From NCBI GenBank assembly GCA_016928995.1, contig JAFGJS010000014.1:1-23848 (forward strand): DNA of 23,848 nt, given 5' to 3'. A program made the position numbers and the translations under genes. This stretch comes from Candidatus Sumerlaeota bacterium (GTDB lineage: Bacteria > Sumerlaeota > Sumerlaeia > JAFGJS01). Numbering within the stretch: position 1 is the stretch's first letter; each line of letters starts with the position of its first letter. Below, one piece after another: positions 7,011 to 15,589 of this stretch. The notes under the pieces are model-generated. The model was not told the DNA's origin. It did no database searches and saw only the letters and a list, made by a program, of their open reading frames with translations.

Positions 7011-8528
7011 ATGTCCACTCTGGTAGAAATTAACAATATCGACAAGCGCTTTGGGGGCGTCCATGCCCTGAAAGCGGTTACGTTTACAATCGACACTGGC
7101 GAGATCCATTCGCTCTGTGGCGAAAATGGCGCCGGCAAATCCACCCTGATTAAAATTCTCTGCGGCGCTTATATTCCCAACGAAGGTTCGATCACCATTG
7201 ACGGCCGTGAATTGCCCTATGGCAATGTGCCGGGCGTGGGACAGCTGGGTGTGGCGGTGATTCATCAGGAGTCCACCGCCTTTCTCGATCTCAACGCCAT
7301 CGACAATGTGTTTATCGGCCGCGAGCTGCGCACATCCTGGGGCGCGCTGAATCGCAAGGCCATGGCCAGGGAAACCCGCGAATTGCTCGCGCGGCTGCAG
7401 GAATCGCTCGATATATACAAACCTTTGTCACAAATGACGGTGGCGCAGCGGCAGATGGTCACCATGGCAAGAGCCTTGGCGCAGAAATGCAAATTGCTGA
7501 TCATGGACGAGCCGACCGCTTCGCTATCCAAACGCGAGACTGATGTGTTGTTCGATAACATCGCTCGCCTGAAAGCCGGCGGCGTCAGCATTCTGTATGT
7601 CAGCCATCGCATGGAAGAAATCTTTCAACTTTCGGATCGTGTCACTGTGTTTCGCGATGGCGAGCATGTGGGCACGGAGCCGATCGGCAATGTGGATACA
7701 CAAAAGGTCATCCAGATGATGGTCGGCCGTGAGGTGGCTGAATTCACGAAACGGCACGAGCACAAAGCGCATCAGGGAGCAACGGCGCTTGCGCTGGACA
7801 ACCTGACCAGCAGACCGGCGTTTGAAAATATCAGTTTCGAAGTGAAAGCAGGGGAGATTGTCGGCATGGCCGGCTTGGTCGGATCCGGGCGTTCGGAGAT
7901 CGCCCGCGCCGTGTTCGGCATCGACAACTATCAATCAGGCGTCATCCGAGTGCTGGGAAAAGCACAACGCAAGGGAAATGTGCGGGACGCCATGGCCGCG
8001 GGAATCGCCATGGTTCCGGAGGACCGGCAGCATGAAGGATTGCTTTTGCCGTTGACCGTCAGCGCGAATATTTCCATGGCTGTTTTGCAGAACCTGCTTT
8101 GCGGTCCTTTTCTCAGCAAAAAGAAAGAGGGCGCGCTGGCTCAAGAGTATATCGAAGAACTGAGCATCAGAACCGGCAGCGCCCACGCTGTGACATCGAC
8201 GCTTTCCGGCGGCAACCAGCAGAAAGTCGTCATCGGCAAATGGCTGGCGACCCAACCCAGGATTCTCATCCTGGATGAACCAACCCGCGGCGTCGACGTC
8301 GGCGCCAAGGCCGAGATGTACCGCATCATCCGCGAACTGGCTGAAAAGGGAGTTGCGATCTGGGTCATCTCCTCCGATATGCCGGAAATCCTGCATATCT
8401 CGGATCGCATTCTCGTGATGTGCGAAGGCCGGCTGAAAGGCGAACTGGAGGGCAAAAGCGCGACGCAGGAAGACGTCATGCGTCTTGCGCTGCCGGATCT
8501 CAGCGAAGAAGGAGCGATCCTTGCGTAA
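7011..8528 (+). CDS. Sugar ABC transporter, duplicated ATP-binding subunit (rhamnose importer)
   Basis: This 505-residue protein is the two-domain ATPase of a CUT2-type sugar importer (RbsA/XylG family; equivalent to rhizobial RhaT). The first half has Walker A GENGAGKST (37-45), signature MTVAQRQ and Walker B LLIMDEPTASL. The second half has a Walker A in which Lys is replaced by Arg (GLVGSGRSE), a full LSGGNQQK signature and Walker B ILILDEPTRGVD. That asymmetry is normal for this family. It starts 38 bp after rhaA; the leader is T-rich and shows no clear Shine-Dalgarno. Its stop overlaps the next permease start. Rhamnose specificity is inferred from the operon, not from the ATPase itself. 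Confidence 0.92.
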   Translation: MSTLVEINNIDKRFGGVHALKAVTFTIDTGEIHSLCGENGAGKSTLIKILCGAYIPNEGSITIDGRELPYGNVPGVGQLGVAVIHQESTAFLDLNAIDNVFIGRELRTSWGALNRKAMARETRELLARLQESLDIYKPLSQMTVAQRQMVTMARALAQKCKLLIMDEPTASLSKRETDVLFDNIARLKAGGVSILYVSHRMEEIFQLSDRVTVFRDGEHVGTEPIGNVDTQKVIQMMVGREVAEFTKRHEHKAHQGATALALDNLTSRPAFENISFEVKAGEIVGMAGLVGSGRSEIARAVFGIDNYQSGVIRVLGKAQRKGNVRDAMAAGIAMVPEDRQHEGLLLPLTVSANISMAVLQNLLCGPFLSKKKEGALAQEYIEELSIRTGSAHAVTSTLSGGNQQKVVIGKWLATQPRILILDEPTRGVDVGAKAEMYRIIRELAEKGVAIWVISSDMPEILHISDRILVMCEGRLKGELEGKSATQEDVMRLALPDLSEEGAILA

Positions 8529-9501
8529 GTTTATTTTGCCGCTCATTCAACGACGCGAGATCGGGCTGATCATCTTGATCGTGCTGTTGACCGGCGTGAC
8601 AGCATATATCAATCCATCCTTCCTGGCTGTTTCAAACCTGATGCAGATCCTCAATAACTGCGCGCCTGTCGCTCTGATCAGCTGCGGGGTGATGCTGGTG
8701 ATTGTCACCGCGGAGATCGATATCTCAGTCGGATCGCTGACGGGATTGCTCTCCGCATTCATCGCTTTATTGATGTCCAGAGAGCAACTGGGCTGGAATC
8801 CATTTTTAGTCATGCTGATCATTCTGTTTTTAGGCGCGTTGATGGGAACCGTCACCGGATTGCTGGTCACCATCGGCAAGGTGCCATCCATCATCGTGAC
8901 CCTTGGTTTGCTGACTGCGTTGCGGGGCGCAGCAATTAAGGTGCTGGGCGGCAAAACCATTAAAGACTATCCTGAGAGTTTTCGCTATCTCGGCACGGAA
9001 TCTTTGTTGGGCGTGCCGATCAGCGTATGGATCGCCATTGCGGCGATAGCTTTTACAGCGTGGTTGATTCGCTGGACGCGTTTGGGGCGCCGTCTCTATG
9101 CGCTGGGTTCCAATCCTCAATCGGCTATCCTGCTCGGGCTTAATGAGCGCGCGTTGAAGTGTTTTACGTTTGCTTTCACTGGTTTCTTAACCGCAGTCGC
9201 CACGATTCTGATTGTCGCCAAACTGGGCAACGTGGAAGCGGCGATCGGCAAAGGCGACGAATTGTTGATCGTGACTTGCGTGGTGGTCGGCGGCGTGTCG
9301 ATCAGCGGCGGCAGAGGACAACTGGCGGGCGTCATGCTGGCTGTTTTTCTGATGGTGATGATTCGAACAAACCTGACCTACCTGCAACTCGGGCCGGAAG
9401 CGACCAAGTGGGAGCGGGCGATCCAGGGTTTGTTTATCCTGGCGGCGGTGATTCTCGATCACGTGGCTTCGCACGCCAAGCCGGCGGAGAGTGAAGCATG
9501 A
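8521..9501 (+). CDS. Sugar ABC transporter permease 1
   Basis: A 326-residue inner-membrane permease of the RbsC/CUT2 class with many hydrophobic helices and the conserved EIDISVGS segment after the second membrane region, then VVVGGVSISGGRG in the cytoplasmic coupling region. I place the start at TTG 8521, because GAAGGAG lies at 8508-8514, correctly spaced, and the product then begins MRKFILPLIQ. This overlaps the ATPase gene by 8 bp and implies coupled translation. The longer ORF from 8485 would lack a ribosome site. It would form a heterodimer channel with the next permease. Confidence 0.9.
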   Translation: MRKFILPLIQRREIGLIILIVLLTGVTAYINPSFLAVSNLMQILNNCAPVALISCGVMLVIVTAEIDISVGSLTGLLSAFIALLMSREQLGWNPFLVMLIILFLGALMGTVTGLLVTIGKVPSIIVTLGLLTALRGAAIKVLGGKTIKDYPESFRYLGTESLLGVPISVWIAIAAIAFTAWLIRWTRLGRRLYALGSNPQSAILLGLNERALKCFTFAFTGFLTAVATILIVAKLGNVEAAIGKGDELLIVTCVVVGGVSISGGRGQLAGVMLAVFLMVMIRTNLTYLQLGPEATKWERAIQGLFILAAVILDHVASHAKPAESEA

Positions 9502-10454
9502 ACCTGATCAAGACATTCCAGAAATACATGCGACAGGAATGGCTGCTGCTCATTCTGCTGGGAGTATTGCTGCTGGTCGCCATGGGATTTGAACCGAATT
9601 TTCTCAAAGCCAAATCGCAGCTTAAACTCAGCGAAAATATCTGGGAGTTGGCGATCCTTTGCCTGCCGATGACGTTGATCATCATCACGGGCGGCATCGA
9701 TTTATCCATCGGTTCGACAATGGCGCTGGCCACGGTCGCCTTCGGCATGGGATTCGAAGCGAACTGGCCGCTATGGGCCTGCGCATTGGCGGCGTTGCTC
9801 GCCAGTCTGGCCGCGGGCGCCGTCAACGGCGCGCTGATCGCCGGCATCAAGGTGCATCCGTTGATCGTGACCCTCGCCACCTTGGCCGCCTATCGCGGCA
9901 TTGCCGAAGGGCTGAGCAAAGGATTTTCCGTCTCGCCGTTGCCGGAATCTTTTCAAGCTCTGTCCGGCTCATTTCTCGGGGCGCCCATTGCCGCCTGGAT
10001 TTTCATCGTCCTGGCAATCGTCTTTTACTTGTTTCTAGCCCACACTCCCTGGGGGCGTTTTTGCCATGCCATTGGTCATAATGAGCAGGTCTGCCGGTTT
10101 TCCGGCGCGCCGACATCGAAAATAATCTTCTCACTCTATGTCGTTTCGGCGGGATTGGCCGGCATAGCGGCATTGCTCTATTCCGCGCGGCGCAACACCG
10201 CCAATCCGGAAGCCGGTTATAACATGGAGCTGGATGTGATCACTGCGGTCGTCATCGGCGGCACGAGCATCTATGGCGGACGCGGCACAATTTACGGAAC
10301 TTTGATTGGAATTGTGTTGATTCATGAAATGCGCGAGTTCTTTAATTGGCGCTGGAGCAGCGATGAACTGAACCTGATTGTCGTGGGAAGTTTATTGATT
10401 GGAAGCGTGTTGTTTTATCAATTGATGGCGCCAAAAGGCAAAGAGACCAAATAA
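9498..10454 (+). CDS. Sugar ABC transporter permease 2
   Basis: A 318-residue RbsC-class permease, related to but clearly different from permease 1. It carries GGIDLSIGS after the first helices and GGTSIYGGRGTIYGT late in the protein. The ATG overlaps the stop of permease 1 in an ATGA junction, typical of translational coupling. It would be the second half of the transmembrane channel. Two non-identical permeases plus one duplicated ATPase match the rhizobial RhaP/RhaQ/RhaT rhamnose importer; which of the two equals RhaP cannot be told here. Confidence 0.91.
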   Translation: MNLIKTFQKYMRQEWLLLILLGVLLLVAMGFEPNFLKAKSQLKLSENIWELAILCLPMTLIIITGGIDLSIGSTMALATVAFGMGFEANWPLWACALAALLASLAAGAVNGALIAGIKVHPLIVTLATLAAYRGIAEGLSKGFSVSPLPESFQALSGSFLGAPIAAWIFIVLAIVFYLFLAHTPWGRFCHAIGHNEQVCRFSGAPTSKIIFSLYVVSAGLAGIAALLYSARRNTANPEAGYNMELDVITAVVIGGTSIYGGRGTIYGTLIGIVLIHEMREFFNWRWSSDELNLIVVGSLLIGSVLFYQLMAPKGKETK

Positions 10455-10470
10455 ATGGAGGAGTCTGAAA

Positions 10471-11553
10471 ATGAGAAAAATTATTATGCTGTTGCTGTTG
10501 CCCGCAATGATTTGTTTATACGGTTGCGGAGGCGAATCGTCCGAAACGAGGGCGCCTTCAAAGGAATCCGCGCCGAAGGCGGCTCAGGAAAAGCAGGAGG
10601 AGCCGAAGGCCCAGGCGAACGAAGAGGCTAAAGATAAATACACCGTCTGCCTGCTGCCCAAACTGAAAGGTATCGCCTATTTCACCAGCTGCGCGGAAGG
10701 CGCGAAAAAAGCGGCGGCTGATCTGGGCGACATCGATCTGATTTACGACGGTCCGGTCGACGGCTCCGCTGAAAAACAGGCGTCCATGATTGAGAAATGG
10801 ACGTTGCAGGAAGTCGATGTGATTTGCGTTTCGCCCAACGCTCCCGATGTGGTGGCGCGCGCGATGAAAGAGGCGCGCGAAGCCGGCATCAAGGTGATCA
10901 CCTGGGACGCCGACGCGACGCCGGATTCCCGTTCGTTCTTTGTCAATCAGGCCACGGCGCAAGCCATCGGCTACGGCCTCGTTGACACAATGGTCAACGA
11001 CTTGAAAGAAATCGGCGTCGAAGGCGGAGAACTGGCGATCGTCAGCGCCAGCGCCACTGCGGCCAATCAGAATTCCTGGATCGAGCATATGAAAACCCGG
11101 CTGGAAAAATATCCGGAATTCACACTGGCAACGATCAAGTACCCCGGCGAAAGTCAGAATAAAGCGCTGCAGGACAGTCAGGATCTGATCAACGCGTTCC
11201 CGGAGCTCAAAGGGATCATCGGCATCAGTTCCGTCTCGTTCCCCGGCGCGGCGGAAGCCGTCAAGCAGTTGGGCAAAGCCGGCGGGGTGCTGGTCACCGG
11301 GCTTTCCACGCCCAATGATATGAAGGGCTATGTCAAGGAAGGCGTGGTCAAGTCTGTCGTGCTTTGGAACACGGAAGACCTGGGCTACCTGACCGTCTGC
11401 ACCGCGGAAGCCCTGGCCAGCGGCAAACTGGAGCCCGGCGCGACATCCCTGGATGCCGGCGCGATCGGCGAAAAGAAGATCGAAGGCGACCAGGTGTTGC
11501 TAGGCGACATTCTCGTCTTCAACAAAGACAACATCGATCAATACGATTTTTAA
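10471..11553 (+). CDS. rhaS: Rhamnose ABC transporter binding lipoprotein (RhaS/LsrB-like)
   Basis: A 360-residue sugar-binding protein of the periplasmic-binding type I fold. The signal peptide ends in a lipobox (LYGC, Cys19), so the protein is membrane-anchored; a charged Glu/Lys/Ala-rich tether covers about 20-55. The folded part starts at KYTVCLLPKLKGIAYF and closely resembles LsrB/RhaS: DGPVDGSAEKQ, VITWDADATPDSRSFFVNQ, TAANQNSW, GLSTPNDMKGYV. Where LsrB has Asp-Gln for AI-2 (TDQNQW), this protein has Asn-Gln, which together with rhaA/rhaB/rhaM favours L-rhamnose. AGGAG lies ahead of ATG 10471, 16 bp after permease 2. It is the last gene of the operon and is followed by a strong hairpin. 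The rhizobial RhaS is meant, not the E. coli regulator of the same name. Confidence 0.88.
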   Translation: MRKIIMLLLLPAMICLYGCGGESSETRAPSKESAPKAAQEKQEEPKAQANEEAKDKYTVCLLPKLKGIAYFTSCAEGAKKAAADLGDIDLIYDGPVDGSAEKQASMIEKWTLQEVDVICVSPNAPDVVARAMKEAREAGIKVITWDADATPDSRSFFVNQATAQAIGYGLVDTMVNDLKEIGVEGGELAIVSASATAANQNSWIEHMKTRLEKYPEFTLATIKYPGESQNKALQDSQDLINAFPELKGIIGISSVSFPGAAEAVKQLGKAGGVLVTGLSTPNDMKGYVKEGVVKSVVLWNTEDLGYLTVCTAEALASGKLEPGATSLDAGAIGEKKIEGDQVLLGDILVFNKDNIDQYDF

Positions 11554-11607
11554 TTTGAAAACGCCATTCGCTGACGAGTTCCTTGTCAGCATGAACCTGC
11601 AATACAT

Positions 11608-11640
11608 ACGCCCCCTCCGGATAAAATTCGGAGGGGGCGT
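11608..11640 (+). terminator. Terminator between the rhamnose operon and rhaM
   Basis: A perfect 12-bp GC-rich stem (ACGCCCCCTCCG 11608-11619 with its complement at 11629-11640) encloses a 9-base AT-rich loop. A moderate T-rich tail follows on the plus strand (TCAATTTCGTTTT). It lies 54 bases after the binding-protein gene and between convergent genes. The minus side has no T-tract, so plus-strand use is more likely. Confidence 0.85.
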
Positions 11641-11706
11641 TCAATTTCGTTTTCCTGAAGCCAAATCCCAACGTCTCGATATCTTCCGTGCGTTGAGCGT
11701 ATCGCA

Positions 11707-12021
11707 TCAATCGATATGGAAAACTTCCTTTAAATCCGAGGATACGGGGCTGTTGTCGGGATTGGAGGGCATCACGTCGCCCATATGCTTCCACCAGCGC
11801 TGACACACATCGGTGCTGGCGATTGAATTCCAGCGCTCCTCGTCCTCGATCTCGACATACGCGAACAGCGCGTTGGTCTCCGTATCCAGGAAGATCGAAT
11901 AGTTATGCGCGCCGTGATCCTTCAGCGTTTGCTCCAACTCCGGCCAGATCGGATTGTGACGCTTTTCGTATTCGGCATGGAACTCCGGAAAGACCTGCAT
12001 CTTGAACGCCTTGCGAATCAT
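11707..12021 (-). CDS. rhaM: L-rhamnose mutarotase
   Basis: RhaM interconverts the alpha and beta anomers of L-rhamnose so that RhaA receives its preferred form. From ATG 12021 the product has 104 residues, exactly the E. coli length, beginning [12 protein letters not shown]. Tyr18 and His22 of the active site are present ([14 protein letters not shown]), as are GAHNY, ERWNS, the tandem Trp in CQRWWKHM, and the tail [21 protein letters not shown] site precedes this ATG; a longer ORF start at 12054 would add 11 residues unlike the family. It converges on the rhaB-A-transporter operon and has its own promoter at 12067-12094. Confidence 0.97.
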   Translation of the reverse strand: MIRKAFKMQVFPEFHAEYEKRHNPIWPELEQTLKDHGAHNYSIFLDTETNALFAYVEIEDEERWNSIASTDVCQRWWKHMGDVMPSNPDNSPVSSDLKEVFHID

Positions 12022-12066
12022 GTTGCCGCCCTCCCAATGGATGTGATGAGACAAAGCATGTGACGC

Positions 12067-12094
12067 ATTGTAAATCCTATGACGCGAAATGCAA
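12067..12094 (-). promoter_or_regulatory. Candidate promoter of rhaM
   Basis: On the minus strand TTGCAT (12094-12089) and TACAAT (12072-12067) are 16 bp apart, about 46 bases before the start codon. Two TGACGC repeats (12061-12066 and 12080-12085) flank and overlap the -10 and could be an operator. Confidence 0.55.
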
Positions 12095-12140
12095 AGCTTA
12101 TCTCCATTCGCATCTTCCCGGGTCCGTGCTCTTTCCCTTG

Positions 12141-13463
12141 TCAGTCGGCGTCCTTTTTCGTGAATGCAATATTTTCATCCGAAGGCTGCCGCGCGTAGAG
12201 CTGCCATTGATCATGCGATTGGGCGCCGCGCATTTCAAAACGGAAAACCACGACAATCGGCGGATTGGAATAGGTTCCCTGTTCGCTGTCCGCCCTTTGT
12301 ATAGTCAGATAAAGTTTTCCGGATTCGACGTCGTACGCTCCTCCGCCAATCTCATGGGTTGAGCATTCGAAGGGCGTTGGGAACTTGCCATACTCGTACG
12401 GGCGCACATCGTAGGAATTGATCCGTCCCTGGCGCACCTTGATCAGATCGTTGACATCCCAGAGCCAGCAATACTGGTAGTAGTCATCAGCCTCATACGC
12501 GCAATAACCGCCGCAAAGATTCCCGTCGTCTTGCGTGCATTTGTAACAAACGCCGCTGACATGTCCGCCAGAATAGCCGAAGGTGATGTAGGTGCGCGTT
12601 CCTGGAACAATGAGGCCGTAGGTCACGCGCGAAAGATGCGTCCAGAGGTCGTTTGTTCCCGAACTGTTATAAAGATCGTCATGCAGGGGATGATCCAAAC
12701 TGAAGTCGAGCAGTTTGATTGTCGAGATTGTCGCAGTCGTTGAATCGGCGCCGATGATCTCCGCTGGATCGAAGGCGAATGCCGATGGACCGACGCTGCA
12801 CCGGCTGATGATGGGAATGCCGCTCGATTGTCCCGTGATATATGAAGCGCCGATTTCCGGAATCCATTCCGGCGGAACCGGCGAAATCCAACCGGAGGTA
12901 TGGCCTGCGCCGCCCTGAAAAGAATAAAAACCATCGACCGCGCAACTGGCCAGATCATCGGCGTCGCGAACAATCAGCGTGGTCTGCGTGTTGTCGCCCG
13001 GCGCGTCGTAGTATTCATATGCGTTCACAAGCAGCTGCGGTCCATCGGGGCCGTCAAAAACAAGCATGCCGCCGATGCTGTCGAGGGCTTGAGGATTGCC
13101 GTTTGATGCCCGGTCAATCACTGAGGAGAAAAATTGCAGCGGCGCGCTGGCCATGTTCAGGTCTTCGATGTTCGTGCTCTTGACAAGCCTGGGGATGGCG
13201 AATTCCGCGATGGCTTGTTCATACGTATGGCCGACGATCAGAATTGAATGATGAGAGGGATAATATGCCATCGGGCCTTGTGAGTAATTCAGCGAAGAAA
13301 CACCGAAGGTGTCTTCCGGCAAACGGAACGCCCCAATGTAGCGCACGTCGTTGATGGTCAGCAACGGCGCATTGGAGGGCGCTGCGTGAAGCGTGAAAAA
13401 CGATCCGCTGAAGAGGCAGCAAATAGTAACTATCCGAACCAAGCGAAGCCACGATGCAAACAT
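12141..13463 (-). CDS. Secreted hypothetical protein with a cysteine cluster
   Basis: A 440-residue protein with a clear signal peptide (hydrophobic core ~8-24, likely cleavage after HAA near residue 28). The mature part begins [18 protein letters not shown] and continues in repeated beta-type segments ([30 protein letters not shown]), a pattern suggesting a beta-propeller-like fold. A compact cysteine cluster sits at 306, 309, 317, 321 and 332 (CYKC, then CGGYC, then YCW), likely disulfides or a metal site. I recognise the AFRLP...GH...IAEFAIP pattern from uncharacterised secreted proteins but know no function. ATG 13463 has AAGGA upstream. It lies 118 bp after the toroid-protein gene on the same strand and may share its transcript. 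Confidence 0.8.
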   Translation of the reverse strand: MFASWLRLVRIVTICCLFSGSFFTLHAAPSNAPLLTINDVRYIGAFRLPEDTFGVSSLNYSQGPMAYYPSHHSILIVGHTYEQAIAEFAIPRLVKSTNIEDLNMASAPLQFFSSVIDRASNGNPQALDSIGGMLVFDGPDGPQLLVNAYEYYDAPGDNTQTTLIVRDADDLASCAVDGFYSFQGGAGHTSGWISPVPPEWIPEIGASYITGQSSGIPIISRCSVGPSAFAFDPAEIIGADSTTATISTIKLLDFSLDHPLHDDLYNSSGTNDLWTHLSRVTYGLIVPGTRTYITFGYSGGHVSGVCYKCTQDDGNLCGGYCAYEADDYYQYCWLWDVNDLIKVRQGRINSYDVRPYEYGKFPTPFECSTHEIGGGAYDVESGKLYLTIQRADSEQGTYSNPPIVVVFRFEMRGAQSHDQWQLYARQPSDENIAFTKKDAD

Positions 13464-13581
13464 CGTATTATCCTTATGTGATTCTAATTTTCCATATTAG
13501 TATTAACAGCGTATCCGCTGTTTTGATTTCAACAATGCAGCGGCTTGAATGGCTTGGATCGTTTCAATCTGCGGATTTGGA

Positions 13582-15546
13582 TCAGCTTTCGCGGCGGACG
13601 AGCTGCATCTCTTCTTGAACGCGAACGTCGAAATTCAGACGGTAATTCAATTGGACCGGCTTGCCGGGCTGCTCGCGCAACTGGTTGCGCAAGTCGAAAT
13701 CCATCACCAGGCAACCGGCGTTCAGGAAGCGCAGCACGTTCTGATGATGATCCTTGGTGTGCAGCCAGCGCAGGCGCACGGTTTGCTCGGCGTCAAATTG
13801 GATCTGCAACTCAGGATTGGCATTATAGACTAAAATGATGTCGGCGGTTTGCAGCGTCTGCTCGCGCTGAAAATCGCTCAAGGCGTAGTTGCGCATGCCG
13901 GCCTTGATACGGTAGCGGTCCGCGTTGCGATACGGCGGAATCAGCATGGTCTCCAGGATCCCGGCCTGTGAGAAATCGCGCGGCCGCGTGTGGCTCTCAA
14001 TGCGATTCTGGCAGGCGATCACGGACTGCCGGAATTCAACCTGGCGGTCCAGGATGAAATGCTCGTCTTCGTCGAACTGCGGCGTCCAGCGGCGCTTGCG
14101 CATCGAGCACACCAGGCTGCGGCTCCAGCAGTGATTGAGCAATTCGAGAAATTCCGCCGAGGCCAGCTTGTTGCGCGCCCAACGATTGAGAAAATCCAAC
14201 TCGTAATTGGCGCTGGTGTAGCTCCAGCGATCCTCCCGGTTGAGATTCACGGGCAGAACGGTGCAGACGGAACTGACGGTTGTTTTTTGATCCGTGCGTT
14301 TTTCCTCGATGCGCATCGAGGACGACCAGATCGCACCGCTGGGATCCTGCGCCTTGAATCCGCTGAGCGCTGTCTGGAAAGTGGGGGAGGAGTACAGCAA
14401 GGTGGTTCCGGTTTTGTAGCTGAAGAGCGCGGAGAGTCCGGCGCCTTTGCCGCACACGGCGTAGTAATTCGGCCGCTTGGAGACGCGGATGCAGCCGTCG
14501 GAAAAACTGCGGTTCATCAGACCCGAACCGCTGGCCGGAAGATCCGAGACGCGCGCGTCATCCAGCTCGGTGTTTTCCAGCAGAGGCAGCACTTCGAGGT
14601 ATTTGTAGAATTCCCGGACAAGGAAGTAGTCCATGAATTCCATGTGGTCTTCCAGCAACCCGTTGTTGATCGCCTTGATCGAGGCGCGCAGGATGTCCTC
14701 CGCTTCGGGATAGCGCCGCCGCAGCAAAGCAAAGCCGCAGGGCACGAGCGCCGCCGCTGCGCGCGTGTTGAAGCCGCCGCCGCAGACGCCGTCGGGATAG
14801 ATGAAGTACCGCAGGAAACGGAGCAACCCCTCGATCATCGGCTGGGCGTCGCTGTCGCCCGACTCGTTGTAGTAATGCACCAGGTGATAAAGCAGCACTG
14901 TGTTCTGCCCGAAGTCCGGTCCGTCCATCTCGCGGAACCAGCCGTCGCGCGACTGCTGCCGGAGCAGTCCGGCGAGTTTCTGCCGGCAGACGGCGTCCAG
15001 CCCGAGCTGCGGCATGATTCGATGCAGGCAATATAGCGCGTCGATCGCCGCGGCCTCATAAGTCGTCTCGACGGCGTTGGGATGGTGCGTGAGGTATTCC
15101 GCCGCGCGCTTGAACGCCCGCAGGCAGTAATATTTGTCATCGGCTGTGATGAAGGGCTGCACCAGCAGCCACGTGCGGGCCATGGCCGCCGTGGATGCCG
15201 CGGTCACCGGCTGCTCATGGCCGACCGGCCGAAGTTCGCAAAACGAGCCGTTCGCTTTTTGCTGACGCGCCCAGAAGTGCAGGATCGCCAGGATGAGATT
15301 CAGCAAGGACTCGTCGCCGTAATGCGGATTCCCTTTAAACGGAGTCGATTGCATCAGGGCGAGGCTATAGCCGGCCTCCTGCCAGCGCGCATTGACGAAA
15401 GAAGGAACCATCACCATCGGATCAATGTCGCCGCGCCAGAACGCCGGATAGCAGCATCCGTAGGTTTTGGATTCCGGATTTGCGTCAATGAACGAGAGGA
15501 GCTTCTCCCGTCGCTTGAGCAATTTTTCGCGATAGATCTTGAGCAT
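13582..15546 (-). CDS. Predicted alpha/alpha-toroid plus beta-sandwich protein (polysaccharide lyase/hydrolase-like)
   Basis: A 654-residue protein with no signal peptide. About residues 50-320 are helical repeats rich in Trp, Tyr, His and Asn (NPHYGDESLLNLILAILHFW, TYEAAAIDALYCLHRI, FGQNTVLLYHLVHYY, GFNTRAAAALVPCG), a pattern like the alpha/alpha barrels of heparinase II/III-type lyases and related glycan enzymes. From about 340 to the end the sequence alternates beta strands (YYAVCGKGAGLSALFSYK, TVSSVCTVLPVNL), consistent with a C-terminal beta-sandwich. I cannot name catalytic residues or an EC class. ATG 15546 has AAGGG close upstream. It follows the membrane-anchored half-glycosyltransferase gene by 43 bp. 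Fold is an inference from pattern; that it is a real gene is firm. Confidence 0.75.
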   Translation of the reverse strand: MLKIYREKLLKRREKLLSFIDANPESKTYGCCYPAFWRGDIDPMVMVPSFVNARWQEAGYSLALMQSTPFKGNPHYGDESLLNLILAILHFWARQQKANGSFCELRPVGHEQPVTAASTAAMARTWLLVQPFITADDKYYCLRAFKRAAEYLTHHPNAVETTYEAAAIDALYCLHRIMPQLGLDAVCRQKLAGLLRQQSRDGWFREMDGPDFGQNTVLLYHLVHYYNESGDSDAQPMIEGLLRFLRYFIYPDGVCGGGFNTRAAAALVPCGFALLRRRYPEAEDILRASIKAINNGLLEDHMEFMDYFLVREFYKYLEVLPLLENTELDDARVSDLPASGSGLMNRSFSDGCIRVSKRPNYYAVCGKGAGLSALFSYKTGTTLLYSSPTFQTALSGFKAQDPSGAIWSSSMRIEEKRTDQKTTVSSVCTVLPVNLNREDRWSYTSANYELDFLNRWARNKLASAEFLELLNHCWSRSLVCSMRKRRWTPQFDEDEHFILDRQVEFRQSVIACQNRIESHTRPRDFSQAGILETMLIPPYRNADRYRIKAGMRNYALSDFQREQTLQTADIILVYNANPELQIQFDAEQTVRLRWLHTKDHHQNVLRFLNAGCLVMDFDLRNQLREQPGKPVQLNYRLNFDVRVQEEMQLVRRES

Positions 15547-15589
15547 CGTACCCTTACGGCGCTTTCCTCGAACTCATTGCGGCGCGGCC

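Noticed and set aside
13990-15036. 348-codon frame opposite the toroid protein
   Set aside because: Composition is Arg/Ala/Gly/His-rich as expected of an antisense frame; the minus-strand protein has coherent fold-like patterns and a ribosome site.
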